In this document: positions 21,900-33,519 of the stretch, piece by piece
How positions within the stretch are numbered: the stretch's first letter is position 1
Layout: every line of letters starts with the position of its first letter
DNA from: Cyanoderma ruficeps
Taxonomy: Eukaryota > Chordata > Aves > Passeriformes > Timaliidae
Assembly: GCA_008694505.1 (NCBI GenBank)
Contig: VZDJ01000033.1
Location: forward strand, 5,247,059 to 5,311,058
DNA length: 64,000 nt
Reading direction: 5' to 3'
The notes under the pieces: model-generated
Databases searched by the model: none
Seen by the model: only the letters and a program-made list of their open reading frames with translations
Told to the model about the DNA's origin: nothing
Made by a program: the position numbers and the translations under genes

Positions 21900-22345
21900 C
21901 CCTTCACCTTGGGGCCGGGAGGGGGATGTGACCCGGGAATAATTCCTGCCCTCCCTCCCGCCTTTGCTCAGCGGGCAGCAGGAGCAGCCTCCACCTGGCT
22001 CCCCAGGGAGCCGCATCCGACCTGGGACAAACATTCCCAAAGATCGCCTTTAACAGCTCCAGAAACTCCGGGAGAGGGAGAGCAGGACGGGGGCTCTGGA
22101 GGAGCCCGGGAAGAGCAGTTTGTTTCCTTGGGAGGAATTGATCTTCAAAGCTCTTGCTGCTCCGTTTGAAATGCATCCCGCTGCTCCCAGCATCCCGATT
22201 ACCTTTCCCTCCCGCACCTGCCTTTGTTGTTCCAACATCAAAGGAGCGCTGCCCTGCCCTGCCGAGCCATCTCCCGGCCCCTGCTCTCCGGGGGATTTCC
22301 AGCCCCACACTCCGCCCAGGGGCGCCGGGATGCACTTGGGCTCCT
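21900..22345. promoter_or_regulatory. CpG-enriched stretch, weak CpG-island candidate
   Basis: By eye about 20 CpG in roughly 430 bases, with GC near 60 percent. This falls around or just below usual island thresholds. It contains GGCGCCGGG at about 22,320. A 239-codon reverse open frame (22,050-22,769) overlaps but shows no recognisable domain. This could be the edge of a regulatory element or merely GC-rich DNA. Confidence 0.25.
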
Positions 22346-22419
22346 CGGGGGGAGCGGTGGAACAGCCTTGGGGTGAAGTTGGGATTTGGGAGTGTAAAAG
22401 GGGACATTGAGATGTCATC

Positions 22420-22451
22420 GGGGTAGTGGAGGGACCGGGGGGGGCTGGGGG
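22420..22451 (+). other. G-quadruplex motif
   Basis: Four G-runs (4, 3, 8 and 5 bases) separated by loops of 7, 3 and 2 bases, fitting the G3+N1-7 pattern. It lies at the downstream edge of the CpG-enriched stretch. Confidence 0.6.
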
Positions 22452-24094
22452 CTGTGGTGCTCCCCTCCTCACAGCCCTGTTGGGTGTTCCTGTTGGTTCA
22501 CTGATGTCCTGTGGTGGCCTGTTCTCCCGCCTCCTGCCTCTCACGTCCCGCTGCTTTGGGTGGAATTCCGTGGCCCCTGGAGCCCAGTGGAGCAGCCTCT
22601 GCTCAGGACAAGGACACGCAGCAGCAGTGCCCCGACTCTGGGCAGCAAACCCATCTCTCTGTGCCTCAGCAGAAGCTCTCGGGGGGGTTGGCAGGCAAAT
22701 CAGGTCTGGCAGTGACAGCATCGGCTCCTTGGCTTGACGTGGCTTCTTCTCCCTCCCCCCAAGTCTCAACCTGTGCTCTTGAAGAGGTTTTAAAGCTCAT
22801 CTGTGCTATTGTGCTCCGGGAAGCCCTGAAAAGGTTAAACCGATCCAAATTGCTGAGTCTTTGAAATAAAAGCAGAGCCTCTCCTAGCAGGAGCCTCGCT
22901 GAACAAAAGGGCTTCAGCAGGCAGCTTGATTTCAGCAGCTCTTCCCAGGGGATTCAGAGGGGTGACCCCACATCCCAATTCCTGCAGGAAGCGAGCTGAA
23001 ACCCCTGCGAGATGAAGTGAGGATCCACGGAGTGTCCCTCTCTCTCCCTGCAGACAGAACCCCGTCTTCTGCTGGGATGAGGTGACCGGAGAGCCCCAGG
23101 GCTGGACCCCCTTCTTCTGGCTTTCATCTGTTGAATTGACAGCAGCCAGGAGAAGCCCTGGCTCTTCCTGGGACATTTCCCCTCTGGAGATGTCATTCCA
23201 TTGGCACAAGCAGCAAAACAGGAGCCAAACCTCCACCCCAGGGGTCGGACTTGGTGCTTTTTCCTCTGCAACTGCCAAGGGGTCCCGTGGTCACAGTGCT
23301 CCCTGCTCCAGGTGGGAGATGTGCTCCCTGACAGCTTCTTCTCTCTGCTGTTTGCATAATCAGGAGAAATTACGGAGCGTTTGGACTGCTTGCAGTGTTT
23401 ACATCATAAGCCTTGTGGTATTTGGGTTTTTTAGGTCTTCCCAGAGTGGCCCAGCCATCCCCCTTCCCAAGCCAGCCAGTTCCATTGGCCAGCTTTTCCA
23501 GCAAGTGCATAGGTCCAGAGGGTGAGCACAGGCACTCTTCCCCTCTGTGTGGATAATTGTACATCCTCTGGGGCCCAAAGGGTAGGAAATGAGGTAGAAC
23601 ATGGGATTCCTGGGGTTGGGAAGACCTACAGGAGACCTTGGCCTCTTGCTGCGCATCACTGAGAGCTGGGGGAATGTGCAGGACAGTAATCCCCTGTATG
23701 AATCAATCCCTGAGCTGTCTGGGACAAGGACAGCATGGGGACCTTGATCACAACCACAGGACCTGGCAGTGCTTCTTTCATCAAAAAATAAATAAAAAAT
23801 ATGGCTTTTAATCCTCTTAATTGGTTGCATTACCGATCCTCTCTGGCGCTGGCTGGGGAATGAGAAAATCTATAAATGGGTCTGGTTTGTCCAGCCCAGC
23901 CTGTGCCTGAGCCCGAGCTGTCATTCACAGCAGGGACAGAAGAAAACACCTCAACACTCACCAAAAAAAACGTCCCCAGCCCTCCCCACCAGCCCTGCAC
24001 TGGGAAACTGCCCCCACTGCACCAGTTGCAATTTGTTGCTCCCAGCAACAATTTACAGTGAAATACGTCGGGGGTTTAATGAGGGAGGATGGAC

Positions 24095-24111
24095 TTTTTT
24101 TTTTTTTTTTT
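24095..24111 (+). repeat. Poly-T tract
   Basis: About 17 T residues before GCATTGCTTTGGG. On the reverse strand this is a poly-A, but no retrocopy sequence was recognised upstream of it in that orientation. Confidence 0.85.
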
Positions 24112-24868
24112 GCATTGCTTTGGGAAGAGCCTAATTTTCTTCCCTAAACCTTTGCCAGTGACAGACACTCTCATAAAGCATTTTTATTGCATTTTCGAAC
24201 AATTTAATTAGCGTCTCTGGCCATGATGGCTGCAGAATTGGTGTCTCTGGGGACAGTAAAACAGAAGTGGCAGCAGTGCTCTGTGCTCGTGGTGGAGGGG
24301 GGGGACAGGTAAAAGGGGGAGAGCAGAAGGACTGGGGGAGAAACAGGGCTTGGCCATATCTCTTCTGAGAGCTGGGAAGAAGCCAGGTGTGTCCATGTGT
24401 GCACCTGAACCCTTCCTGCTTCTTCCAGGGGCTTGGCAGGGTGGGCACAGCCCTGAAAGCTCCAATCCTGCTTGGGCTTGCTCCTGGTTCCAGGTGGGGA
24501 TTTTGGAGCAAACCAGGGCATTCCCTGTCAGAGATGCTTGGCCTTGGGGGCAGAAGGAGAGTGTCCCAAACACCAGGGAGTCCACCACAACTCCAGCTTT
24601 GTTCCCTCCTCACCTCCTGCCTTGGCAAAGTGCCCTTGAACCTTTTTGGCCAGACTTTGGTGGGAATGAAGCAGGTTCATGGAGGCATTGAGCAGGCCTC
24701 GCCCCACCTGCCCCTGCACACCTGAGGGACACAGCTCCAGCTTTCCAAGCCCTGTCCGGGTGCTCTGAAGACAAACTGGAGCCAGCATGTGCCCACGTGG
24801 CCAAGGGCACCTCCAAGGGCATCCTGCCTTGTGCCAGCCACAGCAGGACCCAACAGATTGTCCCCCTG

Positions 24869-25388
24869 TGTTGGCACTGCTGAGGCAACTCCAGCCCTGG
24901 GGACAGTTCTGGGCTCCTCATGACGACAAGGACATCGAGGGGCTGGAGCGTGTCCAGGGAAGGGAACGGAGCTGGGAAGGGCCTGGAGCCCCAGGAGCAG
25001 CTGAGGGAGCTGGGAAAGGGGCTCAGCCTGGAGAAAAGGAGGCTCAGGGGAACCTTCTGGCTCTGCACAACTCCCTGACAGGAGGGGACAGCTGGGAGTG
25101 GTCAGGCTCTGCTCCAGGGAACAGGGACAGGATGAGAGGAAATGGTCCCAAATTGTGCCAGGAGAGATTTAGATTGGATATCAGGGAATATTCCTTCCTG
25201 AGAAGGATTGTCAAGCACTGGGACAGGCTGCTCAGGGCAGTAGGGAAGTCACCATGCCCAGAGGGATTTAAAGCCACGTGGATGTATCTCTTGGGGACAC
25301 AGGGCAGTGGTGGCCATGGCAGTGCTGGGAAATGGTTGGGTTGATGATCCTGGTGGTCTTCTCCATCCTAAAGGACTCTGGGATCCTG
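24869..25388 (+). mobile_element. CR1 LINE 3' fragment, longest copy
   Basis: About 520 bases in forward orientation. It starts upstream of GTTCTGGGCTCCTCATGACG and GACAAGGACATCGAGGGGC, passes through CTGGAGCGTGTCCAGGG and GAGAAAAGGAGGCTCAGGGG, and ends at CCTAAAGGACTCTGGGATCC. One frame retains the ORF2 C-terminal pattern RFRLDIR...RIVKHWDRL, interrupted later. It is the furthest 5'-reaching CR1 in the window. Confidence 0.93.
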
Positions 25389-27245
25389 CCCTGTGGACCC
25401 CACCTGCAGAGTCCAGCCCCTCTCAGCCCACACATGATCCCCCTCCTCTCCCACCCACAGCAGCACGGCCTTGCCTGGGCTGGCTGGGCCAGGGGGGGCA
25501 GGAACGTGCTGCCTTGGGCCTCACAGCTCATCCTTTCATTCCATCGGAGTGTTCACAGGAGCAGGGATGCCCCAGGGATTGGGAGAGCCGTGCCATGCAG
25601 AGGCAACGTGCTCCTGAGCCTGGATTCCAGAGAACACCCGAGGGCTGTCTGCTTTCTGTCAGAGCACAGCCCTGCCCTTCCCTTGTCCTTTTTAAGGAAA
25701 AAGCACGTGCTGGGTGATTCCTGCAGGGCCCTCAGAGCCACTCGGGCTCCTGTGTCCCAGCAGACACATCTGGCGGCTGTCCTGCCCTGCAGGCTGTCCC
25801 AGATTTGGGGCTCAGTGCCCCCCATGCCAAGCCAGAGCTGGGCCAGAGCCGGCTGGTCCCCAACCCCAAAGGCAGGGGATGAGAAGCAGGGCAGGAAAGA
25901 AGAGGAGAAAACATGAGGGTGAAGTCATGCATGAGGGAAGGGCTGGTGGAGAGCAGCCAAGCTGGGTGCTTCCAGCCCGCTTCCTGACACAGGATTTGGA
26001 GGAATTCTGCAGTTCCATGGTGCCCTGCACCCCGAATCTTCCAATACTCCCACTGGCAAATCACCTTTCTCTGGGCCAAAGCCTGTTTTTCAGCCAGACT
26101 TTGCCGTGAAAACAGGTTTCCAACAAGGAAAAGCAGAAGGTATTCCAGCAGGTCAGGAGCAAGAGAGGGAATGCTTTGCCTATGGCAGAGTTATATATTA
26201 ATTTTTTCCAGTTTGTTAATACAGCTGCTGTTCCAGGCCTATGGAACAGGCCCAGGACCATTCACACAGACCTGCTCCAGCCCTGCACGTGCAAATTTTC
26301 CATCCTGGCTTTCAGGGAGCTCCGTAGAACCCCTAAAAACCTTTCTTCCAAGCTCAAGTGAGTGTAACCAGGCTCCCAGCTGGACCTGCTGCTGAGGTTT
26401 GGGACGCTTTTCATGCTTCATCACACCTAAATCCCCATGGCAGCACTTGGGGCAGATTTTCCTTGGATTCAGCCCTGTTTTTCTTTGGGAATGAGCTTTC
26501 TGGGAGGAAGCTCACCCCCCTGTGCCCAGCACAGACTGTAAACCCATCAGTGTGTTGGACCCAGCTGGAGAAGCCTGGGCTACCTCTGGGCTAAACTGGT
26601 TTTTAAGCCTGGGAGACAGATTTGGGAGGCAGATTCCTCCTTCTCCCATTCCCCCAGCTCTCTGACATGGCTAATGGATTGCAGACCTGTTCTCCCCAAG
26701 CTGCCCTTTGCATCAGGAGGAGATTTTTTAGGGAGCACAGAAAGGTAATTTCCCCCTGTACAGTGGGTCCGTGCTAAAGGAATGGGGGAGAAGCACCAAA
26801 TGCTCTCGTTTTTCTTGTAAAAAGCGGTGGAAATTATTCCATGGCAGCAAAGCTGTCCCTGTGGGTATCCTCTTTCATCTGCAAAGGATAGGAGTGTTTT
26901 AGCTGATCTCAATATTTTTAATTCTCTTGCTGATTTCAAAGCCCTCTTTAGCATGAGCTACCAAAGGCTCAGAGATTACCCTGCAAAAGCAGTTTTGTTA
27001 TTGTCTCTCTTAACCCCAGCTCGCCCGCAATTTCCTGCCATCATTTTTATTATGTCTTCTTTCGGCTAGGAATGAACGAGCAGCTTTATGAGGAGAAAAG
27101 GGGAGAAACACAGGAGGAAAAGCCCCTCTGGATGGGGCCAGAGGCAGAGCCCAGCTGGGCAGGGGATGCTGTGTGAACACAGCACTGGGATCCGCTCTCC
27201 CATCTAGAAGGAGCTGCAGGGTCTCTCCACCAGCACAACTTCTAC
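25389..27245. other. Unique sequence, no gene recognised
   Basis: GC-rich at first, becoming AT-richer after about 26,800 (AATATTTTTAATTCTCTTGC at 26,909). Several open frames of 80-210 codons overlap on both strands without a consistent protein. Confidence 0.5.
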
Positions 27246-27405
27246 GGAATCATAGGACTGGGTTGACAGGGACCTTAAAGATCATCCCTTTCCAGCCCCT
27301 GCCATGGATAGGGACATGTTGCACTATCCCAGGTTGCTCCAAGCCCTATCCAGGCTGGCCTTGGACACTTCCAGGGATCCAGGGGCAGCCACAGCTGCTC
27401 TGGGT
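27246..27405 (-). mobile_element. CR1 LINE 3' tail, left arm of inverted pair
   Basis: Reverse tail. GGAATCATAGGACTGGG, CAGGGACCTTAAAGATCATCC, CCAGGTTGCTCCAAGCCC and CAGGGATCCAGGGGCAGCC are in order. It faces an oppositely oriented CR1 tail 100 bases downstream, so a transcript across both could fold into a long imperfect hairpin. Confidence 0.92.
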
Positions 27406-27505
27406 GAATTCTTAGTGCATCAGATCTGATCAAAAGTGCTTTTTTGGCCCCTCCCTTTAGGATGGAATATGTTTGTTCATGAGAAACAGAAGAAACTGGA
27501 AAGGG

Positions 27506-27651
27506 AAAGTGTCCAAGGCAAGGTTGGACAGGGCTTGGAGCAACTTGGGATAGTGGAAGGTGTCTCTGCCCATGGCAGTGAGGGAGTGAAATGAGGTGAG
27601 CTTCAAATTTCATTTCAACCCACATCATTCCATAATCTTATGATTCCGTGG
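27506..27651 (+). mobile_element. CR1 LINE 3' tail, right arm of inverted pair
   Basis: Forward tail. GTGTCCAAGGCAAGGTTGGAC, GGGCTTGGAGCAACTTGGG, ATAGTGGAAGGTGTCTCTGC and ATTTCAACCCACATCATTCC are in order. It ends in decayed octamers TAATCTTATGATTCCGTGG. Confidence 0.9.
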
Positions 27652-29384
27652 AATTGCTTGTTAAATGAGCCCCCTTACTCCTTTATTCCTAAATTTTCCA
27701 GAAATACAATGAAATCTCTTTCACTAAGAATAAACTCATGCTCTTAAAGCCTCCTCTTACTCCCCCCCGATTATTAAATTCTGTTGTGCTGCTTCTGCAT
27801 TTCCCACACAAAGCTCCAACCTTATAAGACTATTTCTGACACCAGGACCGGGCAAATGCCTCTCTGCAGTTTCAGAACACTAAAGATTTGATTTTTAAAT
27901 GGAAATAGTTAGCAAGGTTTACAATCAAGCAGCCAAATTTCAGCAGACATTTGCTCGTGACATTCAATATATTGTTCACATGCCGATTTTATGGAGTGAA
28001 GTAAAGAATCTTTATTCCTCTAATTGAAGGTTTCCCTGGCTTTCTTCTGCAAGGCTAAGCCTTTATTTGCACCAGGCTTGACTCTTGCTGATGCAGCCTG
28101 CTTACCCCGTGGATGGCTGTTGAGATAATTGTTCTGTTGCCATTAACACAAGTTCAAATGTTGTTTAATTGTGGGAATATGCGGAATTCTTGCCGATCAG
28201 GGTCATTCGGGAGCCGAGCTGAATGCTGATTTCAGGGGCTGTAAAGGCGGCGCAGAGCCTCGCTTCTTCTCTTCACATTTGATTTTTCATATCATTTGAA
28301 GAGCTTAAAATAGTCCCTGTCTAGGTAGGCTGAGCTTTGCAGAGGAAGATCGACTGGCAGATATCACCCCATGCAAAGCCTCCGCTGTAACCAAGCAGAG
28401 GTTTGCAGGTAATAATAAAAGGGAAAACTACAGAGTCTCAAGATAAAGGATGTTCTCCGGGCTGTGGGTGTTCAAACAGAACACAACAATATTTCTATTC
28501 AGCGCTCTTTAATTCTCAGTTAAAAGAGATGCCAGATAATTGTAGCTTAATCCTGCCTGAAATGACAATTTTCATTTCAACCCCGAGTTTTATCGGAGAA
28601 ATGTTTTCCCTTGCTGAGCTGCTCTTCTTCAACATTTGGTTTGCTAAAATCAGCCAGCAACAATAACAAAAGAAAAAAAAAATACAACCTCTCAACCGCT
28701 GTAAAATGCATCTGGAATCTGACAAACAGGCTGGGGGTTGAGTCGAGAAGAAATCAGCAGCTTCCACCAGGTTTTTGTTTGCTCGAGGGTTTTGGCGGGA
28801 GGTGGCAGGTTTAATACAACAATTCCAAGCTGCTGTTTGCAGGGATTGCTTTTCCAACATGTAAGTCAACACCGTCCCCTGAGATCTGGAGCAAAGACAA
28901 AATAAATCTGCTTTCATTTACATTTTCAGCAGGATAACACTGCCTTTCCCTCCCTGTTTCCCCTCTGAATGCATGGGCTGGTTCCACCTGAAGGAACCCA
29001 CCCCTCAATACAGCACAGTCACGACCAGATCGGCTTCCAGCACCAGGAAAATATCCATGGCATTTTCCTGGCCTGGTTCAGGATGAGAGGGCTCGGTGGA
29101 GATGATTTTCTTTCTCCTTTCATTTATCTTCTCCTCCTTTTGAGTTTCTCACCCAGACTCCTGGAGAGGCCCTTTTTGCTGTGGAGGAGTATCCCAAACA
29201 AAACCAGGAAGGTGCTGTCATCTCCTGGATTCATCTCAAGGGTGTGTAGAGTTACCATGAGGTGAAATGAAAACTCTTTTGGGACAGAGTCCAGAAAATC
29301 TGTGTCTCATTTCCCGGGCTTGATCTGCCAACCTAAACTAGGGCTAGCATCAGACTGGAAACCTCTAAACCATTGTGGAAATAA
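27652..29384. promoter_or_regulatory. Candidate conserved non-coding block
   Basis: About 1.7 kb that is AT-richer than its surroundings and free of recognised repeats. It holds many homeodomain-type words: TAATTG at 28126 and 28166, TTAATTAG-like words and runs such as CCATTAACACAAG. An imperfect hairpin GCTCTTTAA...TTAAAAGAG lies near 28,505-28,528. The look is that of a developmental enhancer, but conservation cannot be judged from one sequence. Confidence 0.3.
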
Positions 29385-29584
29385 ACTGGATTGGATGTTA
29401 GGAAAAATTCCTTCATGGAAAGGGTGGTCAGGCATTGGAAAGGGCTGCCCGTAGCCCCTGGAGGGAGGGATTGAAAAGCCATGTGGATGTGGCACCTGGG
29501 GATGTGAGTTAGTGGTGGCCTTGGCAGTGCCGGGGGAATGGCTGGATTTCATTGTCGTGGAGGTCGTTTCCAAGCTTAATGATT
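29385..29584 (+). mobile_element. CR1 LINE 3' fragment
   Basis: Forward copy of about 200 bases. AACTGGATTGGATGTTAGG, AAATTCCTTCATGGAAAGGG, GGCATTGGAAAGGGCTGCCC, GTGGCACCTGGGGATGTG and GGAGGTCGTTTCCAAGC are in order. It ends at CTTAATGATT without further octamers. Confidence 0.9.
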
Positions 29585-30795
29585 GTCTGGCTCCAGCCTG
29601 GCTCAGATGGCATTTGCTTAGCTGGTGAAGAGTTTGCTCCATGAAACTCCCAGAAGTTCTTCCCCGTTGGGAAATGCAGTTGGGGTTAGGGCCAAACCCA
29701 CGTGTTTACGGCTGAGTCTGGCCGTGTCGGGAAGTTTGCATCTGGCTCCAGCATCTCTTTAAACGTTTGGAGGAAGGAAGGAAGGAGGTGCCTGTCCCTG
29801 GGCAGGCTGTATGGGCACGGCCCAGCTGTGTCAGTGCTCTGCCATGGGGGGACTGGCCTTGTCCCCTTGTGAGTGTCTCAGGACCACACTTCTTCCTATG
29901 CTTCCGTACCCTGAAGCCCACAGGAAAAATGCTGCTTCATTCCTCCTGAAAACACAGATTACCATCTTCAGAGCATAAAGAGCCTGCTTTGCAGGCTGCC
30001 ACAGCCCTGGAATTGCCTCTCCTCCCTCCGTGCTGTACAAGGACATCAGCAGCTCTTTAATTGTTCAGCTCCTGCGCCACCACCTCTCTGCGGAGATGAA
30101 GGGCTTTAGAAGGAGCCACCCGCCCCAAATAACCCTTCCTGCAGAGGAAACATGGTGCAGCACAGCCCCAAATCCCTGATCCCAACAGGCTGAGCTCCCT
30201 TCTGTGCTCTTTGCAGACTTTTTGGGGTTCTGTGGCTCGCAGGGCTGTGGGAGGTGTGACCAGGAGTGCTCCGTGCTGTGGAGCGGCAGCAGCGGGGCCA
30301 GCACAGCCCCGGGCTCCGATCGATGCTCATTCCCGGCTCTCCCCGCAGCCACTGGCCCATGTCTGTGCAAGGATTTTGGAGTCTGTAATTGGCTGAATGC
30401 TTGGCTTACCCCTCCACCATCACTAAATGGCACAACAGCAGCTGCTTTCCAGAAAAAAACCACCCGGCACACACGGAAAACTCTGCTGGAGCCGTCGCTG
30501 TGCGCTGCTCACGGGGCCGTTCCCCGTCTACACGGAAGCTTGGAGCTGCACCTTTGGGCATCTCATTCTGGGATCTATCCTGGGCCACCTATTCTGGCTC
30601 CCGTGGGACATGGCAAAAGGGGAGAGACACTGGAGGAAAGGAACTCCACCTCACTTTCCACATTCCTGAAAGGTCCTTGGGGTATGTTGGTGCTTCACCA
30701 GCAGAAGCGTTGGGGTGACGGGAGGCGGCTTGGTACCGTCATGCTCAGCTGGGGTATCTTCCCACATTTGTGCCCAGCAGCTGAGCTGGGACAAG
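29585..30795. other. Unique sequence, no gene recognised
   Basis: Contains a short (GGAA)n run near 29,770. A long forward open frame (30,204-31,061) begins here but ends inside the next CR1, so its second half is repeat-derived. No exon is supported. Confidence 0.5.
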
Positions 30796-31062
30796 CCAAA
30801 GGACAAGAGGGAAACAGCCTCAGGTTGTGCCTGAAGGGGAGGTTTAGGCTGGATGCTGGGAAAATTTCCTCACTGTTGTTGAGCCCTGGCACAGCTGCCC
30901 AGGAGTGGTGGAGTCCCCATTCCTGGAGGGATTCCAAAGCTGTGGGCATGTGGCACTTGGGGACATGGTCTAATGGTGGTCTAATGGCACTGCTGGGAGA
31001 TAAATTTGACTTAACAACCTTAAAGGGCTTTTCCAACCTAAAGGATTCTGTGACTCTGTGAC
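30796..31062 (+). mobile_element. CR1 LINE 3' fragment
   Basis: Forward copy. CAAAGGACAAGAGGGAAAC, GGGGAGGTTTAGGCTGGATG, CACAGCTGCCCAGGAGTGG, GTGGCACTTGGGGACATGG and CTTTTCCAACCTAAAGG are in order. A clear octamer end is present (ATTCTGTGACTCTGTGACTG). It is the last forward CR1 in the window. Confidence 0.93.
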
Positions 31063-33370
31063 TGCCACTGTGCCTGGGGACAGTGTCACCGTGGGGCTGC
31101 CAGTCAAGCTGGAGGCTGCTGCAGCAGATCGTGCTCGTCTTGGAATTCCAAGTGCTGGTAAAAAATTGCAGGTCCTGGCTGGGGGAGGAGGGAATCTGTC
31201 AGCTCCTGCCATAGGAGAGGGTAAACAAGCTGGAACCCCAGTGGATTGGGGAGTGCTGATTGGGTTTATCTGCATGAGGAAGGCAGGAACTTATTTCACA
31301 GTGCTAAGTGATACAGGTAATATTTCCAAAACAAAATCTCCCGTTTGAAATCCAATTAGGGTTGCTAAGAAACAACACAGTTAACCAGCCAATATTTGCT
31401 AAATCCAGACTTTTGCAAGCAAGGAAACAGCTTCGCCAAATTGCACTAACAATGCATAAATACATTCATATTAAACCAAACAACTGCAATCCTGTTAACA
31501 CCAGCTGCAAGGATTTTCCCTGTTATCTAGGAGATTTCAGGAGCTGCTGTAGTGCTTCCCACTTCCCCGACTGGGGGGGGTCTGTCCAGAATCCTCATTG
31601 TTGGTGGGACAGGAAAGGAATCTGTGTGTTTACTTTATTGATGAACATACATCTTATGTGCCTGAGTGGAGGGTCTGAAAAGTAATTTGGGTGAAAAATA
31701 GTTGCTGGAGAATGCTCTTTAATTGTCAACTGCTCCAGTGTAACTGATTTCCCCAAAAAAGTTCCTGCAAGTTTTACTAAAGCAGGTTGTTTTTCACGCC
31801 TGTTCTCGGCAGACAGAGCCATTGATCTCCAAATTCCCTGTTTGGCTCTGCTCAGAACAGCTCCCTGAGCCTCCTCTCCAAGGAGCTTCAAGGACTGTGC
31901 TCCCTGCCGTCCCACTGCAGCACCAGGTGTTTGTTCCAGGCTTGCCTGGGGCATCCACACATGGCAGCAGGGGCTTCCCCAGTGGGGTCAGTGCTCCTGC
32001 TCCCCAGCACCACGGGTGAAGCTGCACACTGAACCCCGAGCCACCACCGCAGTCTTGATGTCCCCGTGGCTGCACTGGCACGAGGCACAAGCCTGGGCTG
32101 AGCATCTAGGGTTTCATTTGGGCTCTAATTTTACATTTTAATCACTCTGGGGCCTTCCCTATTTGGCAGGACTCCAGGCTGGCCCAAAGGGTTAGGTAGG
32201 GCTCCTCAAAGCTCTTCTCAGTTTCTGTGTTGATGAAAAGCTGGATTTCTCCAGAGCTGAGACACATCTACAGTGAGGAGCCTTTCTTATCTCCTCCAGT
32301 GGGTTTGGGGCTTCAACTCTGGTCTCTTCTCAGTGTCGAGAGAAAATTCTGCACCAGGGGCTTCACCACTGCTCCACACCCTTTTAGGTGACTCAGCCAG
32401 GTGTCCAGTGCACCCACCCCACACCCCATTCCCCTGAGAGGGATATGCTGAGTGTGATGGGCAGCTCTGCTCTCCCAGCACTGCTGCAAGGAGAGCAGAG
32501 TTTTCCTGGGATAAGCTTCCCGTGCATGGCTTGTGTGGATACTTCAATGCCTGAGCCACGCCTACAGCAGTCCAAGATCCCTGTCCAAGCTCTCCTTGCT
32601 CCCCGCTTGGCTCTTTCCTGCCTGCTGCTTTGCCCTGACTCCACAGACTCACAGTCCTTGTGCCTTCCTGAGTCCCCTCTGGCTCCCCACAGGAGTGGGA
32701 ATCCAAGGCAGTGGCCTTTGGCTGATGTGGAGGGCCTGGTCACGTGCCTGCTCCTTCAGTTCTCTGAATGTTCATCTCAACAAATTGCTCTGTCTCTGCT
32801 CAAGGATCCTTGTAAATATATGGACTAGAAGTGGCAGGAGCTGCAGACTACCAGTCTTTTTTTCTCCCAAGGAAAGATTAGATTTCAAAACTTCCTCTTT
32901 TGTATTGAAGGAGAGCAGAAAATCTTTCTTACATCAACCTGTCTGGAAGTCGAGGTCCAACTCTGTTACCAGTTTCCTCTTGATTTGTGCAATGCTGTGT
33001 GTTTGTTCTCTCCAGCAGCTTCCCAGCTGGAGGCAGGGTTTCTTAATTCCCTTTTGGAAAGCAATCTCCAGCTCCAGCACTAACCCGCTGGAAAATGACC
33101 CCTTGGATAAGCCCCAGACCGTGCTGCACCTCTGAGGGTTTGGTTTGTCCCGCTGCAGTGATTACTTTGTGGTGTTGAGCACACCAGGGATTGCCTGCCC
33201 AAGTTTTATTCCCAGGAAAAGGGCTAAGGCAAGATGGGAGCAGGTGTTTAAATGCATGGGGAGAAACTGCTGAAAAATACCTCCATTTCCAGCTCTCTCC
33301 CAGCATCCCTTTGATGGGATCCCTGGGAAGAGAACCCCAAATTTATGACAGGAGCTAAGCATCATATGCA
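31063..33370. other. Unique sequence, no gene recognised
   Basis: AT-richer at about 31,300-31,520 (GGTTGCTAAGAAACAACAC, AATGCATAAATACATTC), otherwise ordinary. No repeat family, exon or RNA gene was recognised. Confidence 0.5.
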
Positions 33371-33519
33371 TCATAAAATCATGGAATGGTTTGGGCTGGA
33401 AGGGACAGTCTTGTTCTACCCACCTGCCACAGGCAGGGACACCTTCCAGGTTATTCCAAGCCCTGTCCAACCTGGCCTTGGCCACTTCCAGGGAGGCAGC
33501 AGCCACAGCTTCTCTGGGT
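33371..33519 (-). mobile_element. CR1 LINE 3' tail
   Basis: Reverse tail. ATAAAATCATGGAATGG, TTGGGCTGGAAGGGACAG, GGCAGGGACACCTTCCAGG, CCTGTCCAACCTGGCCTTGG and CAGCCACAGCTTCTCTGGG are in order. It carries a short deletion in the CACTAGCCC block. It is the first of thirteen consecutive reverse copies. Confidence 0.92.

Larger units (their letters stand above)
20877..24868. other. Unique sequence without recognised interspersed repeats
   Basis: About 4 kb free of CR1 and LTR sequence. AT-rich DNA at about 20,990-21,560 (including ATGCAAATCCAATAAAC and TAAACCACTCAAACATAATG) gives way to GC-rich DNA at 21,900-22,500. A poly-T run of about 17 occurs at 24,095-24,111. No exon is supported. Confidence 0.5.

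Noticed and set aside
22050..22769. 239-codon reverse frame as a gene
   Set aside because: Proline-rich, with no recognisable domain, and it overlaps frames on the other strand. Kept only as part of a finding on the CpG-enriched stretch.
30204..31061. 285-codon forward open frame
   Set aside because: Its C-terminal third is a translated CR1 tail (30,796-31,062), and the rest shows no recognisable domain.
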